A stretch of DNA of 64,000 nucleotides from Pseudoalteromonas luteoviolacea S2607 (GCF_001625575.1 NZ_AUXV01000056.1:310001-374000), one strand, 5' to 3'. Positions 17,168-26,432 are shown, counted from the stretch's first letter. The notes: a model not told the origin generated them from the sequence alone. Numbers and translations: made by a program.

Positions 17168-18335
17168 AGATATTAAAATACACGATGCTGATAGACACGT
17201 CATTGAGCCTATGGATTTATGGACTGAGTCATTGGGCCAAGCATTTATAAATAAAGTTGGACTCAATTTACGGTTCGATACGGTCGCAAATAGGCTCGAT
17301 CGTACTCAGCGCTTAGGCAGCTGGGCTGATATTCGGTTATCCCCTCAGTTAATGCTTAAAGGTAAGCCTGCACTAAAAAAGTGGAATGAAAATATGCAAA
17401 TCCACGCAGCTTACAAACGAGAAGAAAAATTTGCTGAGGCTGACAGTCAAATGAGCTTAGGTATGGATCCTATCAAGCAAGTCCAGTCCATGGGAGAAGA
17501 AGTCCATACCGCAAGCATGTTTCCGACTTTTGCAGGTTTTATCGTTAATAATCACAATTTGACGGATGATGAGTCGCTGCAATTTTGTAATGCATATAAT
17601 CACTGGCTCAATGACTATTGTAAAAATCACGACCGACTTTATGGTGTTGGGCTAGTCAGCAGGCACAACCCATCTAACCTCGTTTCTCAGGTAGAACAAA
17701 TAAAACGCTTTGGTTGGAAGACAATCGTTTTAAGGCCAGAAGTGATTAACGGAAAAGATCTGGGGGACCCGGAATATAATGCATTTTGGGATATTTGCGA
17801 GAGCTCAAACATCTCTATCGCATTTCATGGTGGCACACACCTACAAGCGCCAACAGCCGGCTCGGATAGGTTCTCTAGTCACTTTGCAATGCACGCATGT
17901 GCACACCCAATGGAAATGCAGCAAGCGTTTTTATCATTATTAGAGTCTGGCGTGTTACATAGACACCCAAATTTAAAGTTCGCGTTTTTGGAGGCTGGCG
18001 CTGGATGGGTACCTTCTTGGCTTTGGCGATTAGATGAAATATGCAAAGACGACTTACCAAACGAGCTTGCTCACAATATAGCAATGCCCCCTTCAGAGTA
18101 CTTTAGAAGGCAATGCTGGGTCGGTGTTGAGCTTGGGGAACCATGCCTACAAGAAGTGATAAAAATGATAGGTTCAGACAAATTACTGTACGGCACTGAC
18201 TTTCCCCACCCTGACCATTTGAAGTTTGATATTAATGAGTTTAATGAAAAGAACACAGGCCTAAGCAGTAACATAATTGCACAAGTGCTTTCAGGAAATG
18301 GTTTAGAGTTTTTCAATATAGGACAAAAAAAATGA
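17154..18335 (+). CDS. Amidohydrolase_2-family metal-dependent hydrolase in the TOMM operon
   Basis: Cytoplasmic protein of 393 residues in the ACMSD-like amidohydrolase family (TIM barrel with a metal centre). The first strand shows DADRHVIEP, a known variant of the HxH motif. Later strands carry AFHGGTH, LEAGAGWVP and YGTDFPHPDH, the last holding the catalytic Asp. The start is ATG 17154: GAGGA at 17141-17145 is eight bases before it. ATG 17148 is only two bases from that site. It overlaps the kinase gene by 14 bp and the next gene by the ATGA at 18332, so translation is probably coupled. Its role on a peptide or small substrate is not known. Confidence 0.85.
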   Translation: MTILEDIKIHDADRHVIEPMDLWTESLGQAFINKVGLNLRFDTVANRLDRTQRLGSWADIRLSPQLMLKGKPALKKWNENMQIHAAYKREEKFAEADSQMSLGMDPIKQVQSMGEEVHTASMFPTFAGFIVNNHNLTDDESLQFCNAYNHWLNDYCKNHDRLYGVGLVSRHNPSNLVSQVEQIKRFGWKTIVLRPEVINGKDLGDPEYNAFWDICESSNISIAFHGGTHLQAPTAGSDRFSSHFAMHACAHPMEMQQAFLSLLESGVLHRHPNLKFAFLEAGAGWVPSWLWRLDEICKDDLPNELAHNIAMPPSEYFRRQCWVGVELGEPCLQEVIKMIGSDKLLYGTDFPHPDHLKFDINEFNEKNTGLSSNIIAQVLSGNGLEFFNIGQKK

Positions 18336-19999
18336 GTTCAAATTTTCAACAGTATGCAAAGCAGAAATTAAGTAGCGACCAAGGAGACATCAGCCATAAT
18401 GCTCAAAACTCAGGAGAGTTACAAAAGATAGTCGAGAGCTTTATTGAACATCATAATACTTGGATTGTTCGAGACCGTGCAAATTGGGATCTTCTATGGC
18501 AAGAGGCGACTGCGCACTATTGGCATAACTTTGAAGACTACCAACAAGTTCACAGTATCTTTGCCAAGCAAGAAGACCCAGAAGTACAATACATACATCA
18601 CAATGGTACTATTTACTCTTCAAACTTTGTCTTTGATATTTTTATAAAACTTGGAGTTGCCAACATCACCGCTCTACCAAAACAAAAAGTTGCCTTTTTG
18701 TTTAATGATGATGTGGATGGCAAAATTTCGAACTCAAATCAGTTTATTGTCGTTTCGGGTGAGTTTTTCTTCGACGCCGCAAATGCAAAATCGCAACCTA
18801 CATACAATGCTGAAAAAGCTTTCGAAGATAGTAATGGTTGGGAAGATGTCAGTGCCACGTTGAAAATTAAAGTTCCCCCTTCAGATCTGTACTCGTATGC
18901 CAACCCTGCCCTGTTCAGAAACGCAAACCAGTTCAATACACAGGCACAAGAGAGCTTATTCAATTTAATCGCTACGCTTGGAGAAAACACTCTTTCAGAG
19001 CAAATTAATAAACTGGTGACTACAGCAGTCAACTCTGTAGAAATTAACTTTGATTCGAGCACTTTTTTACATTCGGTCTACAGTAAAGCGCCTGAGGCAG
19101 TTCAGAGAGATTTTGCAACGTTAGCTGCAAACTTTAATAAACCCTATAGTGAACTTGATACAACACAATTGGTTAACTTTTTTGCGCAAGCTTATAGCCT
19201 TGAGCAGCTGATATCTGCTGCAAAGACACAGAGCAAAACAACAACTATCGCTTTTGATACATACCAAAAGCTACATGATTTATACCAGAATGTTACAAAG
19301 GTAGATAAAGACCTTAAATGCGAGCAGCTGACAGCGCTCATTAGCTTCTTGAATCAAATTTCTTCGAATCAGGCTTACACCCTGTCTTCTTATACCGCGC
19401 TCAACTTGTTCTTCCCATTTGGCTTTGAAATGACTCAACCGTTCGAGTTGAACCCGGTAAACGGAGAAAAGAATAACACGGATGAATTAGCAGGTTTAGG
19501 CACTCAAGTACTCACAAACCTGTCTCAAAAGTTTAAAGCGGGTGTTTTACAAAACCCTGTAAAGCTTGCTTACAACAGCGCAGGCTACAATACCGAAACA
19601 ATATTTGGTAGCCCTGGTGACAGAGGCGGCGCAGCCGGTCTAGACGGAGACTACGCGTGGAGCCAATTTGTACCAAGAATGGTTGCATACAATTGGAACT
19701 TTAATAGCCTAGGCTTAGACGATGGTAAAGAGAAGAGCCTAAGCGATAAAGCATTCTCGGCTATGAAAACGCTGTTTGGATACCATGTCCCTCAGGCAAT
19801 CAATATTGAAGTTCAAGAAGCAGCGCGATTACCGTTTGTCTTTACAGACAATACAGAAAAAACTCGAATTTGGAATATCGAAGAGTATTTAAGTGAACTT
19901 GTAATCGAGTTCCCTAATCCTCCACAGGGCTTTTTCCAGCCGATCGCACTTGCTGATTTTAGAGCGATTCGCGCAAACGAACCATTTACTTGTGCATAA
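18332..19999 (+). CDS. 555-residue TOMM-operon protein, function unknown (possible oversized precursor or scaffold)
   Basis: Not firmly recognised. It starts in the ATGA overlap with the amidohydrolase gene. There is no signal peptide or membrane segment, so it should be cytoplasmic. Only two Cys are present, Cys330 and Cys554, the latter in the C-terminal end PFTCA. Residues about 445-555 (AYNWNF, then LFGYHVPQAINIEVQEA, then IEFPNPPQGF) loosely recall the nitrile-hydratase-like leader domains of some TOMM precursors, such as the BMA_0021 group. This is pattern recall, not a search. If true, the terminal Thr-Cys would be the modified core. Alternatives are a scaffold, target or immunity protein. 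A 59-bp gap separates it from the oxygenase gene. Confidence 0.6.
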   Translation: MSSNFQQYAKQKLSSDQGDISHNAQNSGELQKIVESFIEHHNTWIVRDRANWDLLWQEATAHYWHNFEDYQQVHSIFAKQEDPEVQYIHHNGTIYSSNFVFDIFIKLGVANITALPKQKVAFLFNDDVDGKISNSNQFIVVSGEFFFDAANAKSQPTYNAEKAFEDSNGWEDVSATLKIKVPPSDLYSYANPALFRNANQFNTQAQESLFNLIATLGENTLSEQINKLVTTAVNSVEINFDSSTFLHSVYSKAPEAVQRDFATLAANFNKPYSELDTTQLVNFFAQAYSLEQLISAAKTQSKTTTIAFDTYQKLHDLYQNVTKVDKDLKCEQLTALISFLNQISSNQAYTLSSYTALNLFFPFGFEMTQPFELNPVNGEKNNTDELAGLGTQVLTNLSQKFKAGVLQNPVKLAYNSAGYNTETIFGSPGDRGGAAGLDGDYAWSQFVPRMVAYNWNFNSLGLDDGKEKSLSDKAFSAMKTLFGYHVPQAINIEVQEAARLPFVFTDNTEKTRIWNIEEYLSELVIEFPNPPQGFFQPIALADFRAIRANEPFTCA

Positions 20000-20058
20000 T
20001 TAACTGAATAGTATGCGGTCGAGCGAACACGCTGCACTGGCCGCATACTTTTAAAAAT

Positions 20059-20826
20059 ATGAATCGATATAATTACAACAGAGATGGGTTCTTTACTGGC
20101 GAGCTCCCATCCGAATCCAATATACACCTAGACAATTCGATTGCAAAACTACCGAACATACTTGCGGGAAAATTTGATTTAAATAACGCTCCTTGGGCGG
20201 CGGTTGGTTTTGAAAATCACGAAGAGCTCAAACGCATTTCACAGCTGCATATTGTTGACCAAGATTTTCGCAATTTGATTACCTGTTCTGATCTTGCACA
20301 ACTGGTTGCTAAACATTTAAATGCCTCTCAAATTAAAGTTTGGGGCAGCCAGCTTTATCTCAAACCACCAAGCTACTCTGATAAAACGACCGTTGGTTTT
20401 CATAGGGACTCACAACATATGCCACTCTTTAAAGCTGGCAGTATAACTCTATGGATACCTTTCATTGATTGTGATGAACTAAATGGCAGCTTAAAATATT
20501 TGCAATGCTCTCACCATTGGGAACATGCTCTCCCCGCTTCGGGGGCTCACTTTCAAAATATTTTATCGCAAGAGCACTTGCTAAAAGAACTGGTTGCAGA
20601 TGATGAGTGGAGCAATATTTCAGTCAATTTAAAAAAAGGACAATTTAGTGTACATCATATGCACACTTTGCATGGAAGCGGGCCCAACTATTCGCGCAAT
20701 TGGCGGACAGCTTTGGCCATTGGCTTGCTCATTGACGACTACGAACTAGACACACATGCACCAGATTATGGGTTTAAAAAAGCATTGTCAGATGAATTTT
20801 TATCGCCCGTGATATTCCAGAAGTAA
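20059..20826 (+). CDS. Phytanoyl-CoA dioxygenase (PhyH)-like Fe(II)/2-oxoglutarate oxygenase
   Basis: A 255-residue cytoplasmic oxygenase. The metal triad is visible as H115-R-D117 in GFHRDSQ and H205 in MHTLHGSGPN. Arg213 or Arg216 in YSRNWRTALA is the likely 2-oxoglutarate contact. This matches the PhyH fold. It is fourth in the TOMM operon, 17 bp before the YcaO gene, so hydroxylation or desaturation of the modified peptide is a reasonable but untested guess. The ATG at 20059 has no clear ribosome site; no better in-frame start precedes the conserved region. Confidence 0.82.
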   Translation: MNRYNYNRDGFFTGELPSESNIHLDNSIAKLPNILAGKFDLNNAPWAAVGFENHEELKRISQLHIVDQDFRNLITCSDLAQLVAKHLNASQIKVWGSQLYLKPPSYSDKTTVGFHRDSQHMPLFKAGSITLWIPFIDCDELNGSLKYLQCSHHWEHALPASGAHFQNILSQEHLLKELVADDEWSNISVNLKKGQFSVHHMHTLHGSGPNYSRNWRTALAIGLLIDDYELDTHAPDYGFKKALSDEFLSPVIFQK

Positions 20827-20843
20827 AAAATGCGATTAAGACG

Positions 20844-22922
20844 ATGAATAAGACAGTTAACTGGCTACCGCAATATAGAGCAATACGTTTACCAAATGAC
20901 AATTTAATCGTTCTAGATGCTCAAAATGAGTACCTTTTCGAGCATACGTCATTCCCTTTATTTCATTTAATCAATGGCGCTCGGTCTTTGGATGAAATTG
21001 CTTCCCTGGCAGAAAACGAACAGGTAGCGAGAAAATTTTTGGCTGTTTCTAATCAATTAATTGCGAGAAATCAGTTCATTACCTCAACTGCACTGAAGGG
21101 CAACTCAAAAGTAGCAAGTTTTAACTCAGTGAAAAACAACGTCTTCAGCAATTTAGGCTCTGAAGCCAATAAGATAATTCGGGATATACAGACTTTACCT
21201 GAAACTTTCGTTCACGTATTCACAAGTAGCATCACAGCTCCTGCTCTTAAGCCAGTTATAGACAAGCTTTGCCAAAAACACACTGTTAATTTAATTATCG
21301 TGAATCAATCAAATGTCATACTGAGTCCAAAGTTAACTGACATTACCGTGTTTGAGACACTTTTACAGCGTCTGTTCGACAACAAACCAGTTCTTAATTT
21401 GCTTAATCAATATTGCACTGACGAACTCAGCTGCATACCAAATTATATGGATGGTAACGACGAGCTGCCGAACTCTATAAAACAGCTACCGAGCATACTA
21501 AGCGCGCTTATTTCCTACCCAGATCGCGCCCAGAATAATGTACTTGAATATGACCTAGCTGATAATAGGGTTGTGAAGCATCCCTTTTATCGCCTCAATA
21601 GCAGTGATGAGATAGAAGTTGAATTAGTACTACGTTCACGAAAAGTTACTGATGATAAAGATGGTGGCTCCCGATGCCAATCAGCAAAAGACACAGTTGA
21701 TATGCTTCACCCATTTGTGAGTCCACTCACGGGACAAATTACCCACCTTGAGGTGGTAAAACAAAAGCTCCCAACGCCTGTAAATACGTATAAAACCGCA
21801 TTTTTCAAAACACCTGCAATAAAAAATATCCACAACATTGATAATGAAAGCTTCATTCAAATCTGCCTAGGTAAGGGAGTAACTAAATACCAGTCAATGG
21901 CCAGCGCTTTGTGTGAAGCGATAGAACGGAAAAATGCACAGTATAGCCAGATACAACCCAGCGTGTTTGCCCATTCTCAAGAATTAGCTCATCGCCATTA
22001 TCATTTCGAGCAAATTGCCCAATACAGTTATAGGCAATATCAGAATTTTTCTGACCCCAAACACCCAGACTCCGCGAGAAAACAAGCAGTTATCCAAGTT
22101 ACTAATGAAGAGATTAACTGGCAAGAGACTTGGTCACTTACACACAATGAAGCTGTTTATGTTCCTTATGTCCTCTGCTTTGCAAATACACCTTACGAAG
22201 AAGATAAGTATGGTAAGTGGCAATCCAACGGGTGTGCAGCTGGAAACAACTTAGAAGAAGCAATTCTCCAAGGTTTATTCGAACTTATTGAGCGAGATGC
22301 CGTTGCTATTTGGTGGTACAATTTGCTACCGCGCCCTAAATTTGACCTTAGCAACTTAGATCCAAACTATTTAAACCCTCTACACCAAACCCTTTCCCAC
22401 GAACATGAATATTGGGTCTTAGATTTGACTATTGATACAGGCATAGCCGTAATGGCTGCAATTGGCCGGAATAAGCAAACATTGGGGTGGACCTTTGGAT
22501 TTGGATGCCATATAAACCCGAATATGGCGGCTCAAAGAGCATTGACGGAATTGTGCCAACTTATTCCCATTCGAGACCAAAATGGGGCACCTTTCGATTT
22601 TGACGCAATTGAAAACGATGACTTTTTATTGCCAAGCTCAAGTAGCAAGCACCTTCCTTCACTGCTACAGCCCAGTGGAGATTTAAAACTCGACATACTA
22701 AATATTGTTGAACAGCTTAATAGTTTAGACATGGAAACCTTAGTTTTAGACTACTCTCAACAAGCAATTCCCCTTAAAACGGTGAAAATATTTGTTCCTG
22801 GGCTATGTCATATTTGGCCACAGCTTGGGAATAATCGACTTTACAACACACCCAAGCACCTTGGTTTGCAAACTCGAACACGAGATGAATCGACGATAAA
22901 CCAACAAGGCCTCTATGTTTAA
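20844..22922 (+). CDS. TOMM cyclodehydratase: leader-peptide-binding domain fused to YcaO
   Basis: A 692-residue fusion of the C-type leader-binding protein and the D-type YcaO enzyme that forms azoline rings from Cys, Ser or Thr using ATP. Residues about 1-240 resemble the precursor-binding part (LPQYRAIRLPNDNLIVLDAQ, then SLDEIASL). The YcaO domain begins near 275 with SPLTGQITHLEVV. ATP/Mg motifs are SALCEAIER (354-362), NGCAAGNNLEEAILQG (462-477) and FELIERDA, then QRALTELCQ near 564. The C-terminus ends QQGLYV, without the Pro-rich tail common in azoline-forming relatives. It is the last gene of the operon and is followed by a hairpin. No flavin dehydrogenase gene is nearby, so rings would stay at the azoline state. 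Confidence 0.88.
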   Translation: MNKTVNWLPQYRAIRLPNDNLIVLDAQNEYLFEHTSFPLFHLINGARSLDEIASLAENEQVARKFLAVSNQLIARNQFITSTALKGNSKVASFNSVKNNVFSNLGSEANKIIRDIQTLPETFVHVFTSSITAPALKPVIDKLCQKHTVNLIIVNQSNVILSPKLTDITVFETLLQRLFDNKPVLNLLNQYCTDELSCIPNYMDGNDELPNSIKQLPSILSALISYPDRAQNNVLEYDLADNRVVKHPFYRLNSSDEIEVELVLRSRKVTDDKDGGSRCQSAKDTVDMLHPFVSPLTGQITHLEVVKQKLPTPVNTYKTAFFKTPAIKNIHNIDNESFIQICLGKGVTKYQSMASALCEAIERKNAQYSQIQPSVFAHSQELAHRHYHFEQIAQYSYRQYQNFSDPKHPDSARKQAVIQVTNEEINWQETWSLTHNEAVYVPYVLCFANTPYEEDKYGKWQSNGCAAGNNLEEAILQGLFELIERDAVAIWWYNLLPRPKFDLSNLDPNYLNPLHQTLSHEHEYWVLDLTIDTGIAVMAAIGRNKQTLGWTFGFGCHINPNMAAQRALTELCQLIPIRDQNGAPFDFDAIENDDFLLPSSSSKHLPSLLQPSGDLKLDILNIVEQLNSLDMETLVLDYSQQAIPLKTVKIFVPGLCHIWPQLGNNRLYNTPKHLGLQTRTRDESTINQQGLYV

Positions 22923-22931
22923 GCTTCCTAT

Positions 22932-22957
22932 TAGGCACTCGTTCTCGTTAGTGCCTA
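22932..22957 (+). terminator. Hairpin ending the TOMM operon
   Basis: TAGGCACT (22932-22939) and AGTGCCTA (22950-22957) pair around a ten-base loop, ten bases after the YcaO stop. A moderately T-rich tail follows. It sits between convergent genes. Confidence 0.55.
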
Positions 22958-23007
22958 TTAGTACAATTTTAAACAAATGCGCTTTAGCCGCAATGCTTAT
23001 AAGCGGG

Positions 23008-24780
23008 TTAGTTCACAGTAGCTTGCATGGTTTTCAGCTTCTTTAACCACATATCACGTGTTTCTACGTCGCCTGTTAGTTCACTATACATTTCTACAGC
23101 AAAGATGTTGTCATTGGCATCGGGCAACCATCCACTATCCAATAACTCAAATAGTGATGGAGTCAATTTTTCTGGCTTTTCATTTAGGACATACCAAAAC
23201 GGCTGATAGCGGATATCCAGTTTTGTCGGTCCATTTAAAAAAGCACTAATGAGCGCTCTGATTTCCTGTGCTTTACTTCTCTCATCCACCTTCTTTAAAA
23301 TGAGCGCATATAGCAAGTAAACACCAATATGCTCGTTAACTTGAAGATTCAATGTGCTTACTTCTTTAAAATGTTTTTCAAAGAGGCGCTTTGCGGTGCT
23401 GTATTGCCTAGTTTGATATAGGCCCATGATATAGGGCATTGCATAGTGATTGTCCTCTGGTGCTAATAAGTAGCGCTGCCTTAATAATTCTATGGCGCCT
23501 TCTTTGTCTTCGCTATACCACCTTAACCCTGCTCGAACATATAAATTAAATGACGTTGTACTTTGCTGCGTTATTTGGATCTCTTCTGATTTTTGTATTG
23601 CTTCTTCTAACTTTCCTGTACTCAGTAAAAACAAAATATGCGAGAGCTTGTGAAGTGGGTAAACTCGACTGTACTCTGTCATGTGTTTTTCGAACCAAAC
23701 TTTATACTCTCTTGCTCTTTGCATGTTCAACAAATAAAAATCTAATTGGTAAAGCGCAATATGTTTAACATGCGGTGCGATTTCAACGCTACGCTCAAAA
23801 TACTTTCGCGCATTTTTTAAGTCTCGACGATTTAAGTAGGTGTATGCGAGCCCTCTTAATACCGTTGGATTGTTAGGTGCAAGCCTAAACGCTTTTAAAT
23901 GGGCATTTAGCGCTTCATCTAAATTGTTTTTCTCTCGATGAAAGCGTCCGTACCAATGCCATAACATTGGAGAATCATTTGACAATGAAAGCGACCGGTC
24001 AAAATACGTTTTCGCTTTATCGAACCTTCCACTTAAAGTTTCTAATCTCGCAAGCGAAGTAAGCACATCAGGGTTGTTGCCATCAAGCTCCAAAGCCTTA
24101 GATAATAGCGGTCGACACAAAGCGTCTACTTGTGATTCTGGGAATGAGCCATATATTGCTAAAGCCATGTAGGTATTACATAAGCCGCTCATAGCAAAAG
24201 GATGTTCAGGGTTAACTTCCAACACTTCGGTATAGATTTGTTTGGCCTTGGTAATTCTTTCAGGTAGCTTTGATTTCGCAAGATGCTCAGCTAAGGATAT
24301 TTCCTCAAAGTGGGGGTCACTTTTTGAATCAATTTGCTTTTTTGTATTATGAGTATGAATGGTCCATAAAACAACAACTACTAAGACCGCTGCACCTATC
24401 AACAAAAGTGGTTGAAGCTTTGGTTTAGTCTCTACCAACGGCGTATCAAAGTTACACACTTCAATTTCAGTAGACAGCCGATATCCTTGGCTAGAAATAC
24501 GTTCTATGTAATCAATATCGCCGTCTTCATTGAGCACCTTTCTTAGCATTGCAACTGCTTGGTAAACAGAGTTATCTGAGACAACTCTGTCAGACCATAC
24601 CAACTGAGCAAGGTTTTCAACACTGAGTGGGTTATTGCGGTTTGCAATAAGGGTAGTGAGCAGCGTCATCACTTTTGGCGTTACAACATGAACAGAAGAA
24701 GTGCTTACGTGCTGCATTTTGTTTAGTTTAGGTGTGACAACCCACTTCCCGACGCGAAATTTTTCTAGCTCTGATTTCAT
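23008..24780 (-). CDS. CadC/ToxR-like membrane regulator with C-terminal TPR repeats
   Basis: A 590-residue transmembrane transcription regulator. Residues 1-108 form an OmpR/PhoB-type winged helix (PLSVENLAQLVWSDRVVSD, then SVYQAVAMLRKVLNEDG, then YIERISSQGYRL). One membrane segment lies at about 123-143 (LLLIGAAVLVVVVLW). The remaining 440 residues are TPR-like helical pairs, placed in the periplasm by analogy with CadC. DNA binding direct from the membrane is the family pattern; the signal is unknown. It is divergent from a secreted amidohydrolase gene, 117 bp apart, which is the most likely target. Confidence 0.85.
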   Translation of the reverse strand: MKSELEKFRVGKWVVTPKLNKMQHVSTSSVHVVTPKVMTLLTTLIANRNNPLSVENLAQLVWSDRVVSDNSVYQAVAMLRKVLNEDGDIDYIERISSQGYRLSTEIEVCNFDTPLVETKPKLQPLLLIGAAVLVVVVLWTIHTHNTKKQIDSKSDPHFEEISLAEHLAKSKLPERITKAKQIYTEVLEVNPEHPFAMSGLCNTYMALAIYGSFPESQVDALCRPLLSKALELDGNNPDVLTSLARLETLSGRFDKAKTYFDRSLSLSNDSPMLWHWYGRFHREKNNLDEALNAHLKAFRLAPNNPTVLRGLAYTYLNRRDLKNARKYFERSVEIAPHVKHIALYQLDFYLLNMQRAREYKVWFEKHMTEYSRVYPLHKLSHILFLLSTGKLEEAIQKSEEIQITQQSTTSFNLYVRAGLRWYSEDKEGAIELLRQRYLLAPEDNHYAMPYIMGLYQTRQYSTAKRLFEKHFKEVSTLNLQVNEHIGVYLLYALILKKVDERSKAQEIRALISAFLNGPTKLDIRYQPFWYVLNEKPEKLTPSLFELLDSGWLPDANDNIFAVEMYSELTGDVETRDMWLKKLKTMQATVN

Positions 24781-24897
24781 ATTAGCTTTTGTTTTTATTG
24801 CTTTTTTATTTTTTAAGAGAAATTTAAGATTTCTATTATTGGATTTTCATTAAATCGGTCGCAGTTTTTATAAGCTCTGCGCAGTAACGGAGGTCTT

Positions 24898-26388
24898 ATG
24901 AAAAAATATATACAACTTACTGCCCTATTAACTACGGCAAACCTAGCTTTCGCTCAAGTCGATTTACTCGTAACCGATGCAACGATTATATCACCGATAA
25001 GTAAAAGCGAAGTATCTATAAAAACCAATCATTGGCTATCAATTAGTGAAGGCCGAATAATTGAAATCTCAGATCAAAATAAACTGCCCTTGGCAAAACA
25101 AACGATAAGTGCTGATGGACAATTTTTAATTCCTGGCTTAACCGATAGCCACACTCATTTACGGACAATGCCTGGACTTTTAAAAACAGACAAAGACGCC
25201 CCAAAGATGCAGGCAGCGTATTTAAAACGCCAAGGCAGCAACTACTTATTTTATGGTGTAACACAAGTCATAGACCCGGCAAATACCGCACAAGGAATCA
25301 CTGACTTTACAACACATAACATATCACCTAACGCTTACTTTTGTGGTGCAATGCCAATATATCAGGGCTATGCGGCTCAAGGCATCAAATATCAGCATCT
25401 TAGCAAGCGCAAACCTTACTATGTTCACCAACATGGCGACCCATCGCACTTGACTGCGCCGGCTATCACTTCTTTGCACGAAGCTACAGCGGCGGTAAAA
25501 AGAATGAAAAAAGATGGTGCAATCTGTACCAAAATATACCTAGAAGATGGATTTGATAAGGCTAAAAATATACGCCTCATTGACAACGAAAATATTAAAC
25601 AAATTGTCGCAGAAGCAAACCGCCAAAAACTACCTGTGATGGTTCACGCCAATGCTACCGATATGCATTCAATCGCGCTAGATAGTCGAGTGGACATTCT
25701 GGCTCACGGTATTTGGAATTGGTTAGATGAGCATCAACGCGGGGGCAGTGTTTCTCAGGAATTACCCAAAAATGTGCAGCAAGTTGCAGATGGTATCTTA
25801 AAATCTCAGACTTACTACCAACCGTCTCTAAATGTGATGCGCAGTCTTACCGACGTCATGGTGCCAAATCATTTGGAAAAAACAAGATACCAAACAGTCT
25901 TACCGACTTGGCAAATTGACTGGTATATGTCCCATGGTGGACAATGGTTTGCACGCGAAATGGTGTCTGGTTGGAAAGGCCTGACACACCAACAAAAAAT
26001 TGATTACATGCGCACTAAACAAACCAATGGAAAACGCGTTCTGAATTATCTATACCAACATGGCGGTGAAATATTGCTGGGCTCAGACACACCTCCTGCT
26101 CCAACATACGCTTCACAACCCGGACTATCTACTTTTTGGGAGCTACAAGATATGCACGACGCTGGTGTAGACTTAATCGGGCTGTTAGCCAGCGCCACAA
26201 TAAACAACGCGAAAGCGTATGGCCTAGAATCAAAATATGGAGCCATTCTGCCAGGCAAAATCGCAAACATACTGCTACTCAATTCAAATCCTCTTGAATC
26301 AGTCGATGCTTACGACGATATTGACCGTATTATCCTAAATGGGGTGGTCCATCAAAGAGCTCTGTTTCATATTAACAATGTAAAATGA
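24898..26388 (+). CDS. Secreted amidohydrolase (imidazolonepropionase/prolidase-like)
   Basis: A 496-residue metal-dependent hydrolase of the amidohydrolase superfamily. The signal peptide MKKYIQLTALLTTANLAFA suggests a periplasmic location. Metal ligands are H85 and H87 in DSHTHL, with H250 in VMVHAN and H270 in ILAHG, and Asp in LLGSDTPPAP. TKIYLEDG holds the Lys expected for a carbamylated bridge. The C-terminal GAILPGKIANILLL is the usual strand returning to the beta domain. Substrate is not clear; relatives act on peptides, cyclic imides and hydantoin-like compounds. It is divergent from the CadC-like regulator and probably controlled by it. Confidence 0.82.
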   Translation: MKKYIQLTALLTTANLAFAQVDLLVTDATIISPISKSEVSIKTNHWLSISEGRIIEISDQNKLPLAKQTISADGQFLIPGLTDSHTHLRTMPGLLKTDKDAPKMQAAYLKRQGSNYLFYGVTQVIDPANTAQGITDFTTHNISPNAYFCGAMPIYQGYAAQGIKYQHLSKRKPYYVHQHGDPSHLTAPAITSLHEATAAVKRMKKDGAICTKIYLEDGFDKAKNIRLIDNENIKQIVAEANRQKLPVMVHANATDMHSIALDSRVDILAHGIWNWLDEHQRGGSVSQELPKNVQQVADGILKSQTYYQPSLNVMRSLTDVMVPNHLEKTRYQTVLPTWQIDWYMSHGGQWFAREMVSGWKGLTHQQKIDYMRTKQTNGKRVLNYLYQHGGEILLGSDTPPAPTYASQPGLSTFWELQDMHDAGVDLIGLLASATINNAKAYGLESKYGAILPGKIANILLLNSNPLESVDAYDDIDRIILNGVVHQRALFHINNVK

Positions 26389-26397
26389 ATTGAAATG

Positions 26398-26432
26398 TAT
26401 CTAGCCTTGTAAGCCCACTACATCGCTAGATA
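26398..26432. terminator. Bidirectional hairpin between convergent genes
   Basis: TATCTAGC (26398-26405) pairs with GCTAGATA (26425-26432). It lies between the stops of the amidohydrolase and cupin genes. The tails are only moderately T-rich. Confidence 0.4.
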
